NCBI GenBank assembly: GCA_021785795.1
Contig: JAJYEK010000065.1
Location: 1-18,345, forward strand
DNA length: 18,345 bases
Reading direction: 5' to 3'
Source: Pseudomonadota bacterium
GTDB taxonomy: Bacteria > Pseudomonadota > Gammaproteobacteria > Acidiferrobacterales > UBA6901
The notes below the pieces were generated by a model. That model did no database searches. It was not told the origin of the DNA and worked only from the letters and a program-made list of their open reading frames with translations. Of this stretch, positions 1-7,605 are shown piece after piece. How positions within the stretch are numbered: the stretch's first letter is position 1; each line of letters starts with the position of its first letter. A program made the position numbers and the translations under genes.

Positions 1-150
1 AAGGACTGGGAGCGCATGGGCGAGTGGGTGGAACGCATAGGCTGGCCCCGCTTCTTCGAGCTGACCGATCTGCCGTTCACCAAGTTCCACATCGACAACT
101 GGCGTGGATCGCGCGCAAGCCTGAATGCGTCCACCCATATCCGCTTCTAG
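1..150 (+). CDS. dsrB: Dissimilatory sulfite reductase beta subunit, C-terminal 49 residues (partial)
   Basis: The window opens inside a reading frame whose last 49 residues run from KDWERMGEW to ASTHIRF and stop at TAG (148-150). The tail, with IGWPRFFELT, PFTKFHID and an NWRGSR stretch, matches the C-terminus I know from DsrB, the siroheme sulfite reductase beta subunit. With DsrA it forms the cytoplasmic enzyme that, in sulfur oxidisers, runs in reverse and turns DsrC-bound sulfur into sulfite. The ending resembles oxidative-type proteins more than the reductive type, but this is judged from memory of the family. All cofactor-binding cysteines lie outside the window. A strong terminator follows 108 bases later, so dsrB is the last gene of its transcript. 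The alternative is DsrA, which normally ends differently. Confidence 0.72.
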   Translation, partial: KDWERMGEWVERIGWPRFFELTDLPFTKFHIDNWRGSRASLNASTHIRF

Positions 151-560
151 CGCAGGCGGGACGACTCCCCGTCCCGGGGGCGGGGGGTAAGAAGCGCCGC
201 CGGTAGGGCAAAGGCCGGCTTCCGGACCGCCCGAGAGCGACAAAGTTTCCTGTGCGTACGGTGCAAGGACGCACCGCTTTTTTAGTCGGCTGAATTGTGC
301 CGCCGGACCCCGGTTCTGCGGCCGGGTTGCGTATGCTTCCGTGCGCCCGTTGGTCGGGCGGCGACGAAGCCGCGAAACCGGGCGCTGAGCGGCGAACCTT
401 CCCGCAATTCCTGTCATCAAACTTCCCGTAAACTCGTACCCGATCAGTACCGGCGCAGAGGCGGCGCATTGATGCCGCGAGCGGCGCGAAGCGTCGCTGG
501 CCGGTTCCCAATGCCCTGTCTCATGCGAACGGCGGTGAGCAACTGTCCATGGAGGTGATG
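151..560. other. Intergenic region between dsrB and the PilZ gene
   Basis: About 410 bases without a convincing gene. They hold a G/C-rich inverted repeat near 167-186 (CCCCG with CGGGG, no T-run), the terminator at 259-283, and the leader of the PilZ gene with a strong ribosome binding site (GGAGG, 551-555). Short open frames here have no recognisable content and lack the composition of the neighbouring genes. No clear -35/-10 pair was seen. Confidence 0.5.
259..283 (+). terminator. Rho-independent terminator after dsrB
   Basis: A perfect six-base stem (CGGTGC at 259-264, GCACCG at 271-276) with a six-base loop is followed by C and six T residues (278-283). This is a textbook intrinsic terminator, placed to end the dsr transcript. 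Confidence 0.85.
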
Positions 561-965
561 ATGAAAAGGAATGTGAGCTATGAGCGGTTCGGCAAGTACA
601 GCAGTCAGGAGAAAAACTGGCCGGAGCGCATCGCTATCGGCGGCACGGGAGGGCTGGATCAGCGCCGCAGCCCACGCAGACCGATTTCCATGGAGGTTAC
701 CCTCGGTCAGTGCGTCACTTGCTTTGGCAAATGGCCGATCTGCAACCTGAGCCTGCACGGCGCCTTCCTGGGCAAGGCATCGGGGCGCATGCCGGTCGGC
801 ACACTTCTCGATGTGGCTTTCCGCTGTGGGTCCGACAGCGCCGCGACCATGCGCTACGTGCTCGCCCGGGTTGTGCGGGTGGAGTCTGGCGGCATGGCGG
901 TCAATTTCGGCAGATACGGCCGCGGCGTCCATGCTGACCTGATCGCGCTGCTGCGGCCGACTTAG
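561..965 (+). CDS. PilZ domain protein
   Basis: A 134-residue protein with the two parts of a cyclic-di-GMP-binding PilZ domain. An arginine-rich RRSPRR stretch lies at residues 35-40, and NLSLHGAFL at residues 62-70 fits the [D/N]xSxxGxxL motif. A beta-rich remainder follows. It probably acts as a soluble c-di-GMP receptor; its output partner is unknown. The start at 561 is chosen because GGAGG (551-555) sits five bases upstream. In-frame ATGs at 549 and 558 overlap that site and are less likely. It ends 22 bases from the end of the convergent phosphoribulokinase gene. A GGDEF-EAL protein that could make or degrade its ligand is encoded 2 kb away. Confidence 0.85.
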   Translation: MKRNVSYERFGKYSSQEKNWPERIAIGGTGGLDQRRSPRRPISMEVTLGQCVTCFGKWPICNLSLHGAFLGKASGRMPVGTLLDVAFRCGSDSAATMRYVLARVVRVESGGMAVNFGRYGRGVHADLIALLRPT

Positions 966-987
966 AACCGGACTACATGCGGGCCGG

Positions 988-1920
988 CTACCTGCCGCAC
1001 AGCTCGTGGATGAGCGGCGCGCAGATCACTTCCAGTGCATGTCCGAAATAGCTTCCCGGAATTACGAGGGTGTTGGGGCGGGACATGAAGGAGCCGTCCA
1101 CCTTGAACAGGAGCTCCGGAAAGTTGAAACGGTGCGGATCGCGGAAGCGGATGACTACGATGCTCTCGGCATCCGCAGGAACGTCCCTGGAAATGAACGG
1201 ATTCGACGTGTCCACCACCGGGACACGCTGGAAATTGATGTCCGTGACGGAGAACTGGGGCACGATGAAATGCACGTAATCGCGCATACGCCTCAAAATC
1301 GTATCGGTGACCGCCTCGGCAGAGTAGCCCCGGGTGCGTGTATCGCGATGTATCTTCTGGATCCACTCAAGGTTCACGACCGGAACCGCGCCAAGCAGCA
1401 GGTCGACGTGCTGGGCGATGTCCACACCGCCTTCACCGTGGTCGGATGAACGCCGCTCGGCGACAGCTGGATTGTGTGACGGGCTCATCTGGCGGCGGGT
1501 CCAGGCGCGCGCCACGACCCCCCCGTGCAAGCCCTCGTAGAACAGGAGGTGCGTGTCCGGAGGCAGTGGCTCCCACGGGCTAAAGGTTCCGGGCTTTCCG
1601 CCGAGCTCCCGGCAATTGTCCGCCGTGATGCATCGCCGGAATGTCCCGCCGCCATTGCGGCCATATTCAGCGAACAGCATCTCGAGCCGTTCAAACAGGT
1701 TTACGTCCGGCCCGAAATGGCTCAGGGCGAGACCGGCGACCTGAGCCTGGTCGATCACCTGGGCCATGGTTTCCTGGTCATAGCGATGGAAACTCTCGCC
1801 ATCGATGAACGCAGCACGAATGCCCTGCCGGCGGAAAATGTCGCTGAAGGCATGCCGTATTGTGGTTGTGCCGGAGCCGGCGGATCCTGTCACTGCAACA
1901 ATGGGGTGCGATTTCGACAT
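988..1920 (-). CDS. prkB: Phosphoribulokinase with an internal insertion
   Basis: This enzyme phosphorylates ribulose 5-phosphate with ATP to make ribulose 1,5-bisphosphate for RuBisCO in the Calvin cycle. The P-loop lies at residues 12-20 (GSAGSGTTT), and FHRY (44-47), LLFYEGLHGG (125-134), NLEWIQKIHRD (183-193), RGYSAEAVTDTILRRM and FQRVPVVDTSNPF are all present. The protein is 310 residues, about 20 longer than the usual bacterial enzyme. The excess is a polar, arginine-rich stretch at about residues 137-165, just before the conserved HVDLL. The position of the Rhodobacter sphaeroides catalytic base Asp42 is Glu42 here (IDGESFHRY where the family has EGD), while the second catalytic Asp (193, equal to Asp169) is kept. 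No RuBisCO or cbbR gene is in the window. Only a weak ribosome binding site precedes the ATG. The symbol is prkB or cbbP by usage. Confidence 0.92.
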   Translation of the reverse strand: MSKSHPIVAVTGSAGSGTTTIRHAFSDIFRRQGIRAAFIDGESFHRYDQETMAQVIDQAQVAGLALSHFGPDVNLFERLEMLFAEYGRNGGGTFRRCITADNCRELGGKPGTFSPWEPLPPDTHLLFYEGLHGGVVARAWTRRQMSPSHNPAVAERRSSDHGEGGVDIAQHVDLLLGAVPVVNLEWIQKIHRDTRTRGYSAEAVTDTILRRMRDYVHFIVPQFSVTDINFQRVPVVDTSNPFISRDVPADAESIVVIRFRDPHRFNFPELLFKVDGSFMSRPNTLVIPGSYFGHALEVICAPLIHELCGR

Positions 1921-2123
1921 GGCAAGCCGTCCGTCACGCTAGTTTATGTCCAGATGGATGATGCGACGAACTCACGTCCGAGCCCGCCTCACGGTTGCCG
2001 ATAACGCGGGTTATTCATATTGGAGCCGGCTGCCGGGCTTGTCAAACGGGCCTGCGGGCGGCGGCTCATGACCTGCCGGAAATGCGGTGCTATGCTATGC
2101 GACAGCAATGCGAGGCGAGGCCG

Positions 2124-2477
2124 ATGGCAAAGAAGTGCATGTATCGGGTGACTTTTGTCAATCAGGGCAAGGTTTACGAGCTCTACGCAAAGCGTGTGAG
2201 TCAGGGCGACCTCTATGGCTTCATCGCGGTCGAGGGCATCACGTTCGGCGAAAAATCCTCGGTGGTGATTGACCCCGGCGAGGAGCGCCTGAAGGCGGAA
2301 TTCGACGGGGTACAGGTGACGCGCATCCCGGTGCATGCAGTAGTCCGCATCGACGAGGTAGCGAAGCAGGGTATTGCCAAGATCGTACCGCTGAACGGCA
2401 AGACTGAGGAGGTCTCCGCAGTGGTGCGCCAGATCGGGCCGTTTGCCGAGGCGCCTCCCAAAGGAAAGCCAGAGTAG
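2124..2477 (+). CDS. DUF1820 family protein
   Basis: A 117-residue soluble protein that I recognise as DUF1820, a small family common in gammaproteobacteria. Family features are an N-terminal YRVTFVNQGKVYELYAKRV stretch, DLYGFIAVEGITFGE, VIDPGEERLKAEF and the HAVVRIDEV segment. Its function is not known. The start at 2124 is chosen because homology begins at once with MAKK and a GAGG-type ribosome binding site lies at 2117-2120. The longer frame upstream has no family resemblance. It is divergent from phosphoribulokinase with about 200 bases between them, where no strong promoter could be picked out. Confidence 0.85.
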   Translation: MAKKCMYRVTFVNQGKVYELYAKRVSQGDLYGFIAVEGITFGEKSSVVIDPGEERLKAEFDGVQVTRIPVHAVVRIDEVAKQGIAKIVPLNGKTEEVSAVVRQIGPFAEAPPKGKPE

Positions 2478-2929
2478 CGGGATCCGTCCTTCTCTTTGTC
2501 GGTATCCTGGCGCGCGAGGCCTGCTCTGAGATTTCCCGGTCCCTGCGTCTCGCCAGCAGGCCTGGCTCCGGCAGCGCCAGCCCCTCGTGCCGCGTCTTGC
2601 TTGTCGTGTCCTTGCTGGTCAAGCTATGCCGGCGCGCAGCGGTTGAGCCCGCGTTTCCGGAATGTCCGGCCTGGTTCCAGGCGGCAGCACGCGCAGCGCC
2701 CCGGCATTGGCGATGCCGTGTCATCGCCCGCGCCGGCGCCTGCGAATGGGACGCGTCCGGTCTTCAGGTCGACGCGCTACCCAATGAACCACCAGGTCCG
2801 GGATCAGTCCGGTTCCCCCTGGCCGGCCTAAAGTTCCTGCAACTCCCGACCGATAACTCAAAAGGGTATCCTCGCGGTCGCCGTCGGTCCGTACCTCGGA
2901 AAGTCATAACCCTCGGAAAATTGTCGAGA
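2478..2929. other. Long leader region before the GGDEF-EAL gene
   Basis: About 450 bases between the DUF1820 stop and the chosen start of the GGDEF-EAL gene. The reading frame of the latter stays open back to an ATG at 2597, but the extra 111 residues are rich in Arg, Pro and Ala and would place a long soluble tail before the first membrane helix. I see no domain in it. I take it as untranslated or as a chance open frame in GC-rich DNA. Confidence 0.45.
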
Positions 2930-4939
2930 ATGTCCAAATTCATTGGCCCGGTCTGGATAGCAGTTTCCGTGGGCATCGCGATCGCGGCGTCCGGCTTGTA
3001 CGCCTTTTATCGCCAGGGCGTTATCCGGACAGCCGAGCAGCAGGCGACGGCGGTCAACCAGGTCGTGGCGGGGATGCTCGGCGACATTCTTGGCTCGGAT
3101 TACCGGCAAATCCTGCGCGATTCCACGCGCGGGGCGGGGGTGCAGGTGTCCTCGAAGCGCCTCGGGGCGCAACTGCAGCGCAAGGTTGGTGCGCTCATCC
3201 GTGGCCTCGGTATCACCCAGGTGAGACTGATCGCGCCGAACGGGTTGATCCTTTTTTCGGCCGGAATGGCCGGCAGCCGTCCCCGGGGGGGCCACGACAC
3301 CCAACTAGCGGCCGCCCGTGCCGGTCGCGCATCGAGCGTTGTCCGGTTTGACGGCCGTAGTTCTCTCCTCGCGCACGTCATTCCGGTGCCGGTCAGGGCG
3401 GTGTCGTTCCTGCCGCTGCGTCTCAGCGTCGCCGGCCCTGTGGAGGGCGTGGTCGAAATCCGCTCCCGCATGACGGATCTCGCCGGGGGCATTCGCGAGG
3501 ACCAGCTGTGGTTGCTGCGTGCGGCGCTCGGGATGTTGTCCGCGATTTGCCTGGCCGGGGTTATGGTCGTGCTGCGATTCAGGCAGCTGGCGGGGCCGCA
3601 ACCGGATTCCGCACATGCGGAGAACTTGGGACGTCGGCTGATACACCAGGATTCGCTCACTGGTCTGCCAAACCGCGCAAGTTTCAGCGAGCGCGTGCGC
3701 CATGCAGTGACGCGCGACGGGCGGAAGGCCGCAATGTTCTGCATCATGCTGATTGACCTCGACCGGTTCAAGGTAGTCAATGACAGCCTGGGGCATGAGG
3801 CTGGAGACCGGCTCCTTCTTGAGGCGGCAGCGCGGATCTGTCGGACAGTGCGGGATGGCGATCCGGTCTTTCGCATGGGTGGCGACGAGTTCGCCGTTTT
3901 GATGGACGGTCTGGAGCGGGTGGAGGATGCGGCGCGTCTGGCCCAGCGCATCATCGACCAGATCGGCCGGACGGTATTGCTCCGGAATCACGAGATCAAC
4001 CCGGGGGCCAGCATCGGCATTGCCATATATCCGAAGGACGGAGTCACCGCCGAGCACCTGATCAAGGACGCAGATGCCGCGATGTACCGCGCCAAGGAAT
4101 CGGGCAGAAACCGCTACGAGTTCTTCACGCGGGACATGAACACCAGGGCAATGGAGCGTCTGGGCCTGGAGACCTCGCTGCAGCGAGCCATGAGGAACGG
4201 AGAGTTCGTCCTCTTCTATCAGCCACGTGTGCTGCTCGCCGACGGTAAGACGGCTGGAATCGAAGCGCTGTTGCGCTGGCAACATCCGCAGTCGGGCATC
4301 CTGGCTCCGGACAAGTTCCTGTCGGTTCTGGAAGAATCTGAGCTGATCGTATCCGTCGGGACCTGGGTGCTGCGCACTGCCTGCGCCCAAAACGCAGCGT
4401 GGCAGGCTCAGGGATTGCCGCCGGTGCGGGTGTCCGTGAATATTTCATCGCGCCAATTCCGCAATGGCAGCCTCGTCGACACGCTGCGCAGTGTCCTGCA
4501 CGAGACCGGACTCTCGCCGAGCTGGCTCGAGCTGGAACTGACCGAAAGTCTGCTCATGGAGGACACGGCAGCCGCGATAGACATGATGCGGCAGATCAAG
4601 GAGCTCGGTGTGTGCATATCGCTTGACGATTTCGGAACGGGTTATTCTTCCCTGAGCTATCTGCGCCAGTTCCCCGTGGATTATCTCAAGCTCGACCAGA
4701 CCTTCATCAGGGATCTGTCCGTCAGCGAAAAGGATATGGCCATCACGGTGGCGGTATCGAACCTTGCCCGCAGCCTCAAAATGGGTCTGGTGGCAGAAGG
4801 AGTAGAAGAGTCGGAACACCTGGAGTTCCTGCAACGGCATGGTTGCCAGGAAGCGCAGGGATACCTGTTTAGTCGTCCGGTGCCGCCAGAGCGGATTCCG
4901 GAAATGCTTGTCCACCACGGTCAGGCCTGGATTACCTGA
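2930..4939 (+). CDS. Membrane-anchored diguanylate cyclase/phosphodiesterase (GGDEF-EAL)
   Basis: A 669-residue inner-membrane protein. Helix 1 is at about residues 5-26, a sensor domain of about 165 residues probably faces the periplasm, and helix 2 is at about 194-216. A GGDEF domain (about 235-400) and an EAL domain (about 410-660) follow. The cyclase signature GGDEF is intact at 317-321, with an RxxD inhibitory site at 308-311 at the expected five-residue spacing. The phosphodiesterase site is also intact: EALLRW (445-450), Asn504 in SVNIS, Glu539 in LTES, DDFGTG (566-571), Lys587 in LKLD, EGVEE (623-627) and QGYLF (643-647). It may therefore make and break cyclic di-GMP. The sensor domain has no motif I can name. 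The start at 2930 puts the first helix at the N-terminus; a frame open to 2597 is possible but unlikely. Confidence 0.93.
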   Translation: MSKFIGPVWIAVSVGIAIAASGLYAFYRQGVIRTAEQQATAVNQVVAGMLGDILGSDYRQILRDSTRGAGVQVSSKRLGAQLQRKVGALIRGLGITQVRLIAPNGLILFSAGMAGSRPRGGHDTQLAAARAGRASSVVRFDGRSSLLAHVIPVPVRAVSFLPLRLSVAGPVEGVVEIRSRMTDLAGGIREDQLWLLRAALGMLSAICLAGVMVVLRFRQLAGPQPDSAHAENLGRRLIHQDSLTGLPNRASFSERVRHAVTRDGRKAAMFCIMLIDLDRFKVVNDSLGHEAGDRLLLEAAARICRTVRDGDPVFRMGGDEFAVLMDGLERVEDAARLAQRIIDQIGRTVLLRNHEINPGASIGIAIYPKDGVTAEHLIKDADAAMYRAKESGRNRYEFFTRDMNTRAMERLGLETSLQRAMRNGEFVLFYQPRVLLADGKTAGIEALLRWQHPQSGILAPDKFLSVLEESELIVSVGTWVLRTACAQNAAWQAQGLPPVRVSVNISSRQFRNGSLVDTLRSVLHETGLSPSWLELELTESLLMEDTAAAIDMMRQIKELGVCISLDDFGTGYSSLSYLRQFPVDYLKLDQTFIRDLSVSEKDMAITVAVSNLARSLKMGLVAEGVEESEHLEFLQRHGCQEAQGYLFSRPVPPERIPEMLVHHGQAWIT

Positions 4940-4976
4940 TCCGGCAGTCCCGATGGAGTACTAAGACCGTCATTCG

Positions 4977-5002
4977 CCGCGGGGCTTTGAATTTACCCGC
5001 GG
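4977..5002. terminator. Possible hairpin between convergent genes
   Basis: A seven-base perfect stem (CCGCGGG at 4977-4983, CCCGCGG at 4996-5002) encloses a 12-base A/T-rich loop. It lies between the end of the GGDEF-EAL gene and the end of the leftward membrane-protein gene. It has no T-run, so termination is uncertain. Confidence 0.35.
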
Positions 5003-5075
5003 TCACGCCGGGCTGGCGCGGGCCGCGGAGACGATCGCCATCCGCAGCGGACGGGCCGCGGCTTCCTCGGCAGGC

Positions 5076-5606
5076 CTACCATCGAGTGAAGAAGTGCGGT
5101 TTCCGGGCGGATCTGGGCGAAGGCAGTATGTGTACCGCAGCGCTGGATGCCTGGGTCAAGGAGGGGGCGGCGACCTTCCTGTTTCCGCCCATCAGCCTGG
5201 GCCGACGGCGACCGTACCCGCTGGTCCGAGTCCGCGCGCCCATGTCCAAGTGCTGCAGCACGCGTTTCTGGCTGCTGGTATTCAGGTCAGGACGGGATAT
5301 GCTAGGGGGTGGCCCGGTGGATTGGGTCAGCTCGGCCAGGATCATGCCGGCTCGGTTACTTCCAACGGCCACCAGGAAGATGATGCTCGAACTGCAGAGA
5401 TAGTACAGGATGCGTTGGGCCAGAGTTTGCCGGACCGCGAAGAATGTCACCACGCCCAACAGGAAGCTGATGGCAAGCGCGGTCCATCGGGGTGGTAACC
5501 GGTATGCCATCCAAAGGGTGTCGGCGATCGCCATGGTGGCGACCCCTGCTGCACCGGATATCAGCACAGATTGCGCGCTGACCAGATTGTCGGCAACCTT
5601 TGCCAT
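5076..5606 (-). CDS. Predicted membrane protein, unrecognised
   Basis: A 176-residue protein whose first half contains three hydrophobic segments at about residues 9-34, 41-59 and 66-82. The second half is polar, rich in Arg and Ser, and looks disordered. I recognise no family. The start at 5606 (MAKVADN) is supported by GGGAG about ten bases upstream on the minus strand; the frame remains open to 5753 without a better site. The clean helix pattern, against the random composition of shadow frames in this GC-rich DNA, is the main reason to call it real. The C-terminal tail after residue 95 could be chance extension following loss of an earlier stop. Confidence 0.5.
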   Translation of the reverse strand: MAKVADNLVSAQSVLISGAAGVATMAIADTLWMAYRLPPRWTALAISFLLGVVTFFAVRQTLAQRILYYLCSSSIIFLVAVGSNRAGMILAELTQSTGPPPSISRPDLNTSSQKRVLQHLDMGARTRTSGYGRRRPRLMGGNRKVAAPSLTQASSAAVHILPSPRSARKPHFFTRW

Positions 5607-5938
5607 GGCTGTTCTCCCGGGCCCGGGGCCCATTCCTGTGGTGTCGGTCTCACGGCAGCCGGGCCTCGCCGGCCGTGCGATACGTGTCAATCTTGTACCA
5701 ACTGGGCGACCGGGTACAAATGGAATGTGATGTGCGATCCGGAGTGCAGGCACAGGACTCCTGCGCGGCCAGCGATGAATCGTCGCCCGTGCCTGCCCAT
5801 CGAGACGGGTATCTGGAATGACTGCAACACAATGTATCTAAATATTCTTTATAAGAATGCCGGCCGGCTTTTGTTTGCAGGCTGCATCGACACGTCGGTT
5901 GCGGGCCTAGTCGGGACGTCCCACAGGAGGTGGTGCGG
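5607..5938. other. Intergenic region with an A/T-rich palindrome
   Basis: About 330 bases between two leftward genes. Most is GC-rich, but 5823-5858 is strongly A/T-rich and contains a perfect palindrome, ATTCTT-TAT-AAGAAT (5844-5858). Such an island in GC-rich DNA is a likely regulatory region for the leftward membrane-protein gene, although it lies more than 200 bases from its start. No ORF in the stretch is convincing. Confidence 0.4.
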
Positions 5939-6349
5939 TCACCCGTGTGTCAGGGCCGCGTTCTGTGCGCGGAAGACATCCATCGAGTAGGTAAAGTCCC
6001 CGACCCATTTACCGGACCGGAAATCGATACGCACCACATCGGGAACGAAGCCCTTGCGTCCGGCAACCATCGGGTAGTCGCTGGCGACGGCGCCGTCATC
6101 GATGTCGTCCAAACTGCATGTCTTGTCATAACGTGCCGGACGAAACCACACGCGAAGCTTCGGGTTCACCGCAACCGCATGCTCGTTGGCATCATCGCGG
6201 AACCAGACGCGCTTGGCGATCATGCAGCCGAATATCAGCTGGATTTCGACGAACAGCGGTTCGGTGCGCGCTGCCAGGGCACGTTCGGCTGCAGTGCTCA
6301 GTTCTATGCGTACGGACTTGCCGTGGAGCTGAATGATTGAATGTGGCAT
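5939..6349 (-). CDS. Conserved-looking small protein, unrecognised
   Basis: A 136-residue soluble protein beginning MPHSIIQLHGKSVRIEL. It has alternating hydrophobic strands and aromatic segments (KRVWFRDD, KLRVWFRPARYD, RIDFRSGKWVGDFTYSMDVF), which suggests a compact beta-rich fold. Cysteines are at 42 and 78. There is no signal peptide or membrane helix. I do not recognise the family. The ATG at 6349 has no visible ribosome binding site; an in-frame TTG at 6385 has AGGA a few bases upstream and would add 12 residues. It lies directly downstream of the ligase gene on the same strand (63 bases, or 27 with the TTG start), so the two are probably cotranscribed. Confidence 0.6.
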   Translation of the reverse strand: MPHSIIQLHGKSVRIELSTAAERALAARTEPLFVEIQLIFGCMIAKRVWFRDDANEHAVAVNPKLRVWFRPARYDKTCSLDDIDDGAVASDYPMVAGRKGFVPDVVRIDFRSGKWVGDFTYSMDVFRAQNAALTHG

Positions 6350-6412
6350 CAGGGGATCGTCCGGTCGGGACAGGCAGGTATCCAAAATTATCCTGGTGTC
6401 CGGCTTGGCTTG

Positions 6413-7438
6413 TCAACCGGCGCTATGCGCACGCCGGTGCCGGTCGATCGCGAGACGGCATATGCGTTCGCAAAGCTCGGGAAAACTGATCCCGGCAGCC
6501 AGTCCGGACTGGGGCAGCAGGCTGGTTGCAGTCATGCCTGGGCTCGTGTTTGCCTCCAGGCACCAGAACTCGCCGCCGCTGTCCATCCGGAAATCGATGC
6601 GGCTGTGCCCCTCGAGCTTCAGGGCGCGATGCGCCCGGCAAGCAAGCTCCTGGGCGCGACTGGTCTGATGCTGGAGAAGGGGGGCAGGGAAAATTTCGGA
6701 GGCGCCCCCTTTCTGGTACTTGCTCGCGTAATCGAAGATCTCGCCCTTTCGCGGAATGATTTCGCCTACCGCCAATGCTTCGCCATCAAGCACGCCAACT
6801 GTGAACTCGCGTCCGGGAATGAAGCGCTCCAGCATCACCTCCGTGTCAAAGCGGGTCGCGAGCTGGATCGCTGCTGCCAGACGCCGCGGATCCCGCACTA
6901 CCGTCAGCCCGACGGTGGAGCCCTGTCTGTTTGGTTTGACCACCAGCGGGAAGTTCAGGGCGCTGACGATATCGTGTGTCTGCGCCGGGGCCATCAGCCA
7001 GTCGGCCGTAGGAATACCGGCGCTGCGGAACAGGCGCTTTGAAATATCCTTGTCCATGGCAATCGCGCTGGCCGCGTGACCGCTGCCGGTATAGGGGATG
7101 CTGCACAGATCGAGCACCGCCTGCAGGGTGCCGTCTTCGCCCGCGCCTCCATGCAGTGCGAGAAATACGACATCTGCCGACCTGACTTCTGGCAGATCGG
7201 TGAGTGCCAGGGGCGAAGCGGGTGGTGCCGACACCAAATCGATTGCCGCGGGCGGAGCCTCCGCGACGTTCCATTCCAGCAGGCGCTTCTCTTCCTGTGG
7301 GTTAAGCACGCCACGCACGGTGTCGATTGCAACTGCTTCGTGGCCAGCGAAGCGCAGAGCTATGATGACCTGCGCCCCGCTGGCGATCGACACGTCACGC
7401 TCGGCGCTGGTTCCGCCGAATAGCACCGCCACTTTCAT
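6413..7438 (-). CDS. ddl: D-alanine--D-alanine ligase
   Basis: An ATP-grasp ligase of 341 residues that joins two D-alanines for peptidoglycan precursors in the cytoplasm. Visible motifs are LFGGTSAERDVSI (6-18, with Glu13), HGGAGEDG (96-103, the family signature), VVKPNRQGSTVG (166-177), ERFIPGREF (204-212), and the metal-binding set Asp282, Glu295 and Asn297 in RIDFRM and LEANTSPGMT. ATG 7438 is chosen because GGGAGG lies just upstream and the protein then starts MKVAVLFGG; a GTG at 7468 is in frame. The gene is not in the mra/mur/fts cluster where ddlB usually sits, so it may be a second copy. The C-terminus ends in a short basic tail. Confidence 0.93.
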   Translation of the reverse strand: MKVAVLFGGTSAERDVSIASGAQVIIALRFAGHEAVAIDTVRGVLNPQEEKRLLEWNVAEAPPAAIDLVSAPPASPLALTDLPEVRSADVVFLALHGGAGEDGTLQAVLDLCSIPYTGSGHAASAIAMDKDISKRLFRSAGIPTADWLMAPAQTHDIVSALNFPLVVKPNRQGSTVGLTVVRDPRRLAAAIQLATRFDTEVMLERFIPGREFTVGVLDGEALAVGEIIPRKGEIFDYASKYQKGGASEIFPAPLLQHQTSRAQELACRAHRALKLEGHSRIDFRMDSGGEFWCLEANTSPGMTATSLLPQSGLAAGISFPELCERICRLAIDRHRRAHSAG

Positions 7439-7605
7439 CATGCCTCCCAAGGGATTACCTCTGCTCACGCCAGGCCCGCCTGAACAGCGGAGCCTGCGTC
7501 AAACAAACACTACCATGTGCTTGCCATGAAGGCACGAAGCAGACGACGGCCGTACCGGTGTCGCGACCGCCTACAAGCCCCGGACATCGGGTGGCGCACC
7601 GGGGA

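Noticed and set aside
2597..2929. N-terminal extension of the GGDEF-EAL protein
   Set aside because: The added residues have shadow-frame composition, and the membrane helix of the protein begins directly after ATG 2930.
5829..5850. Weak NsrR-like site (ATGTATCT followed by AAATATTC)
   Set aside because: The half-sites lack the central spacer and match only about two thirds of the consensus, far below the operator beside nsrR.
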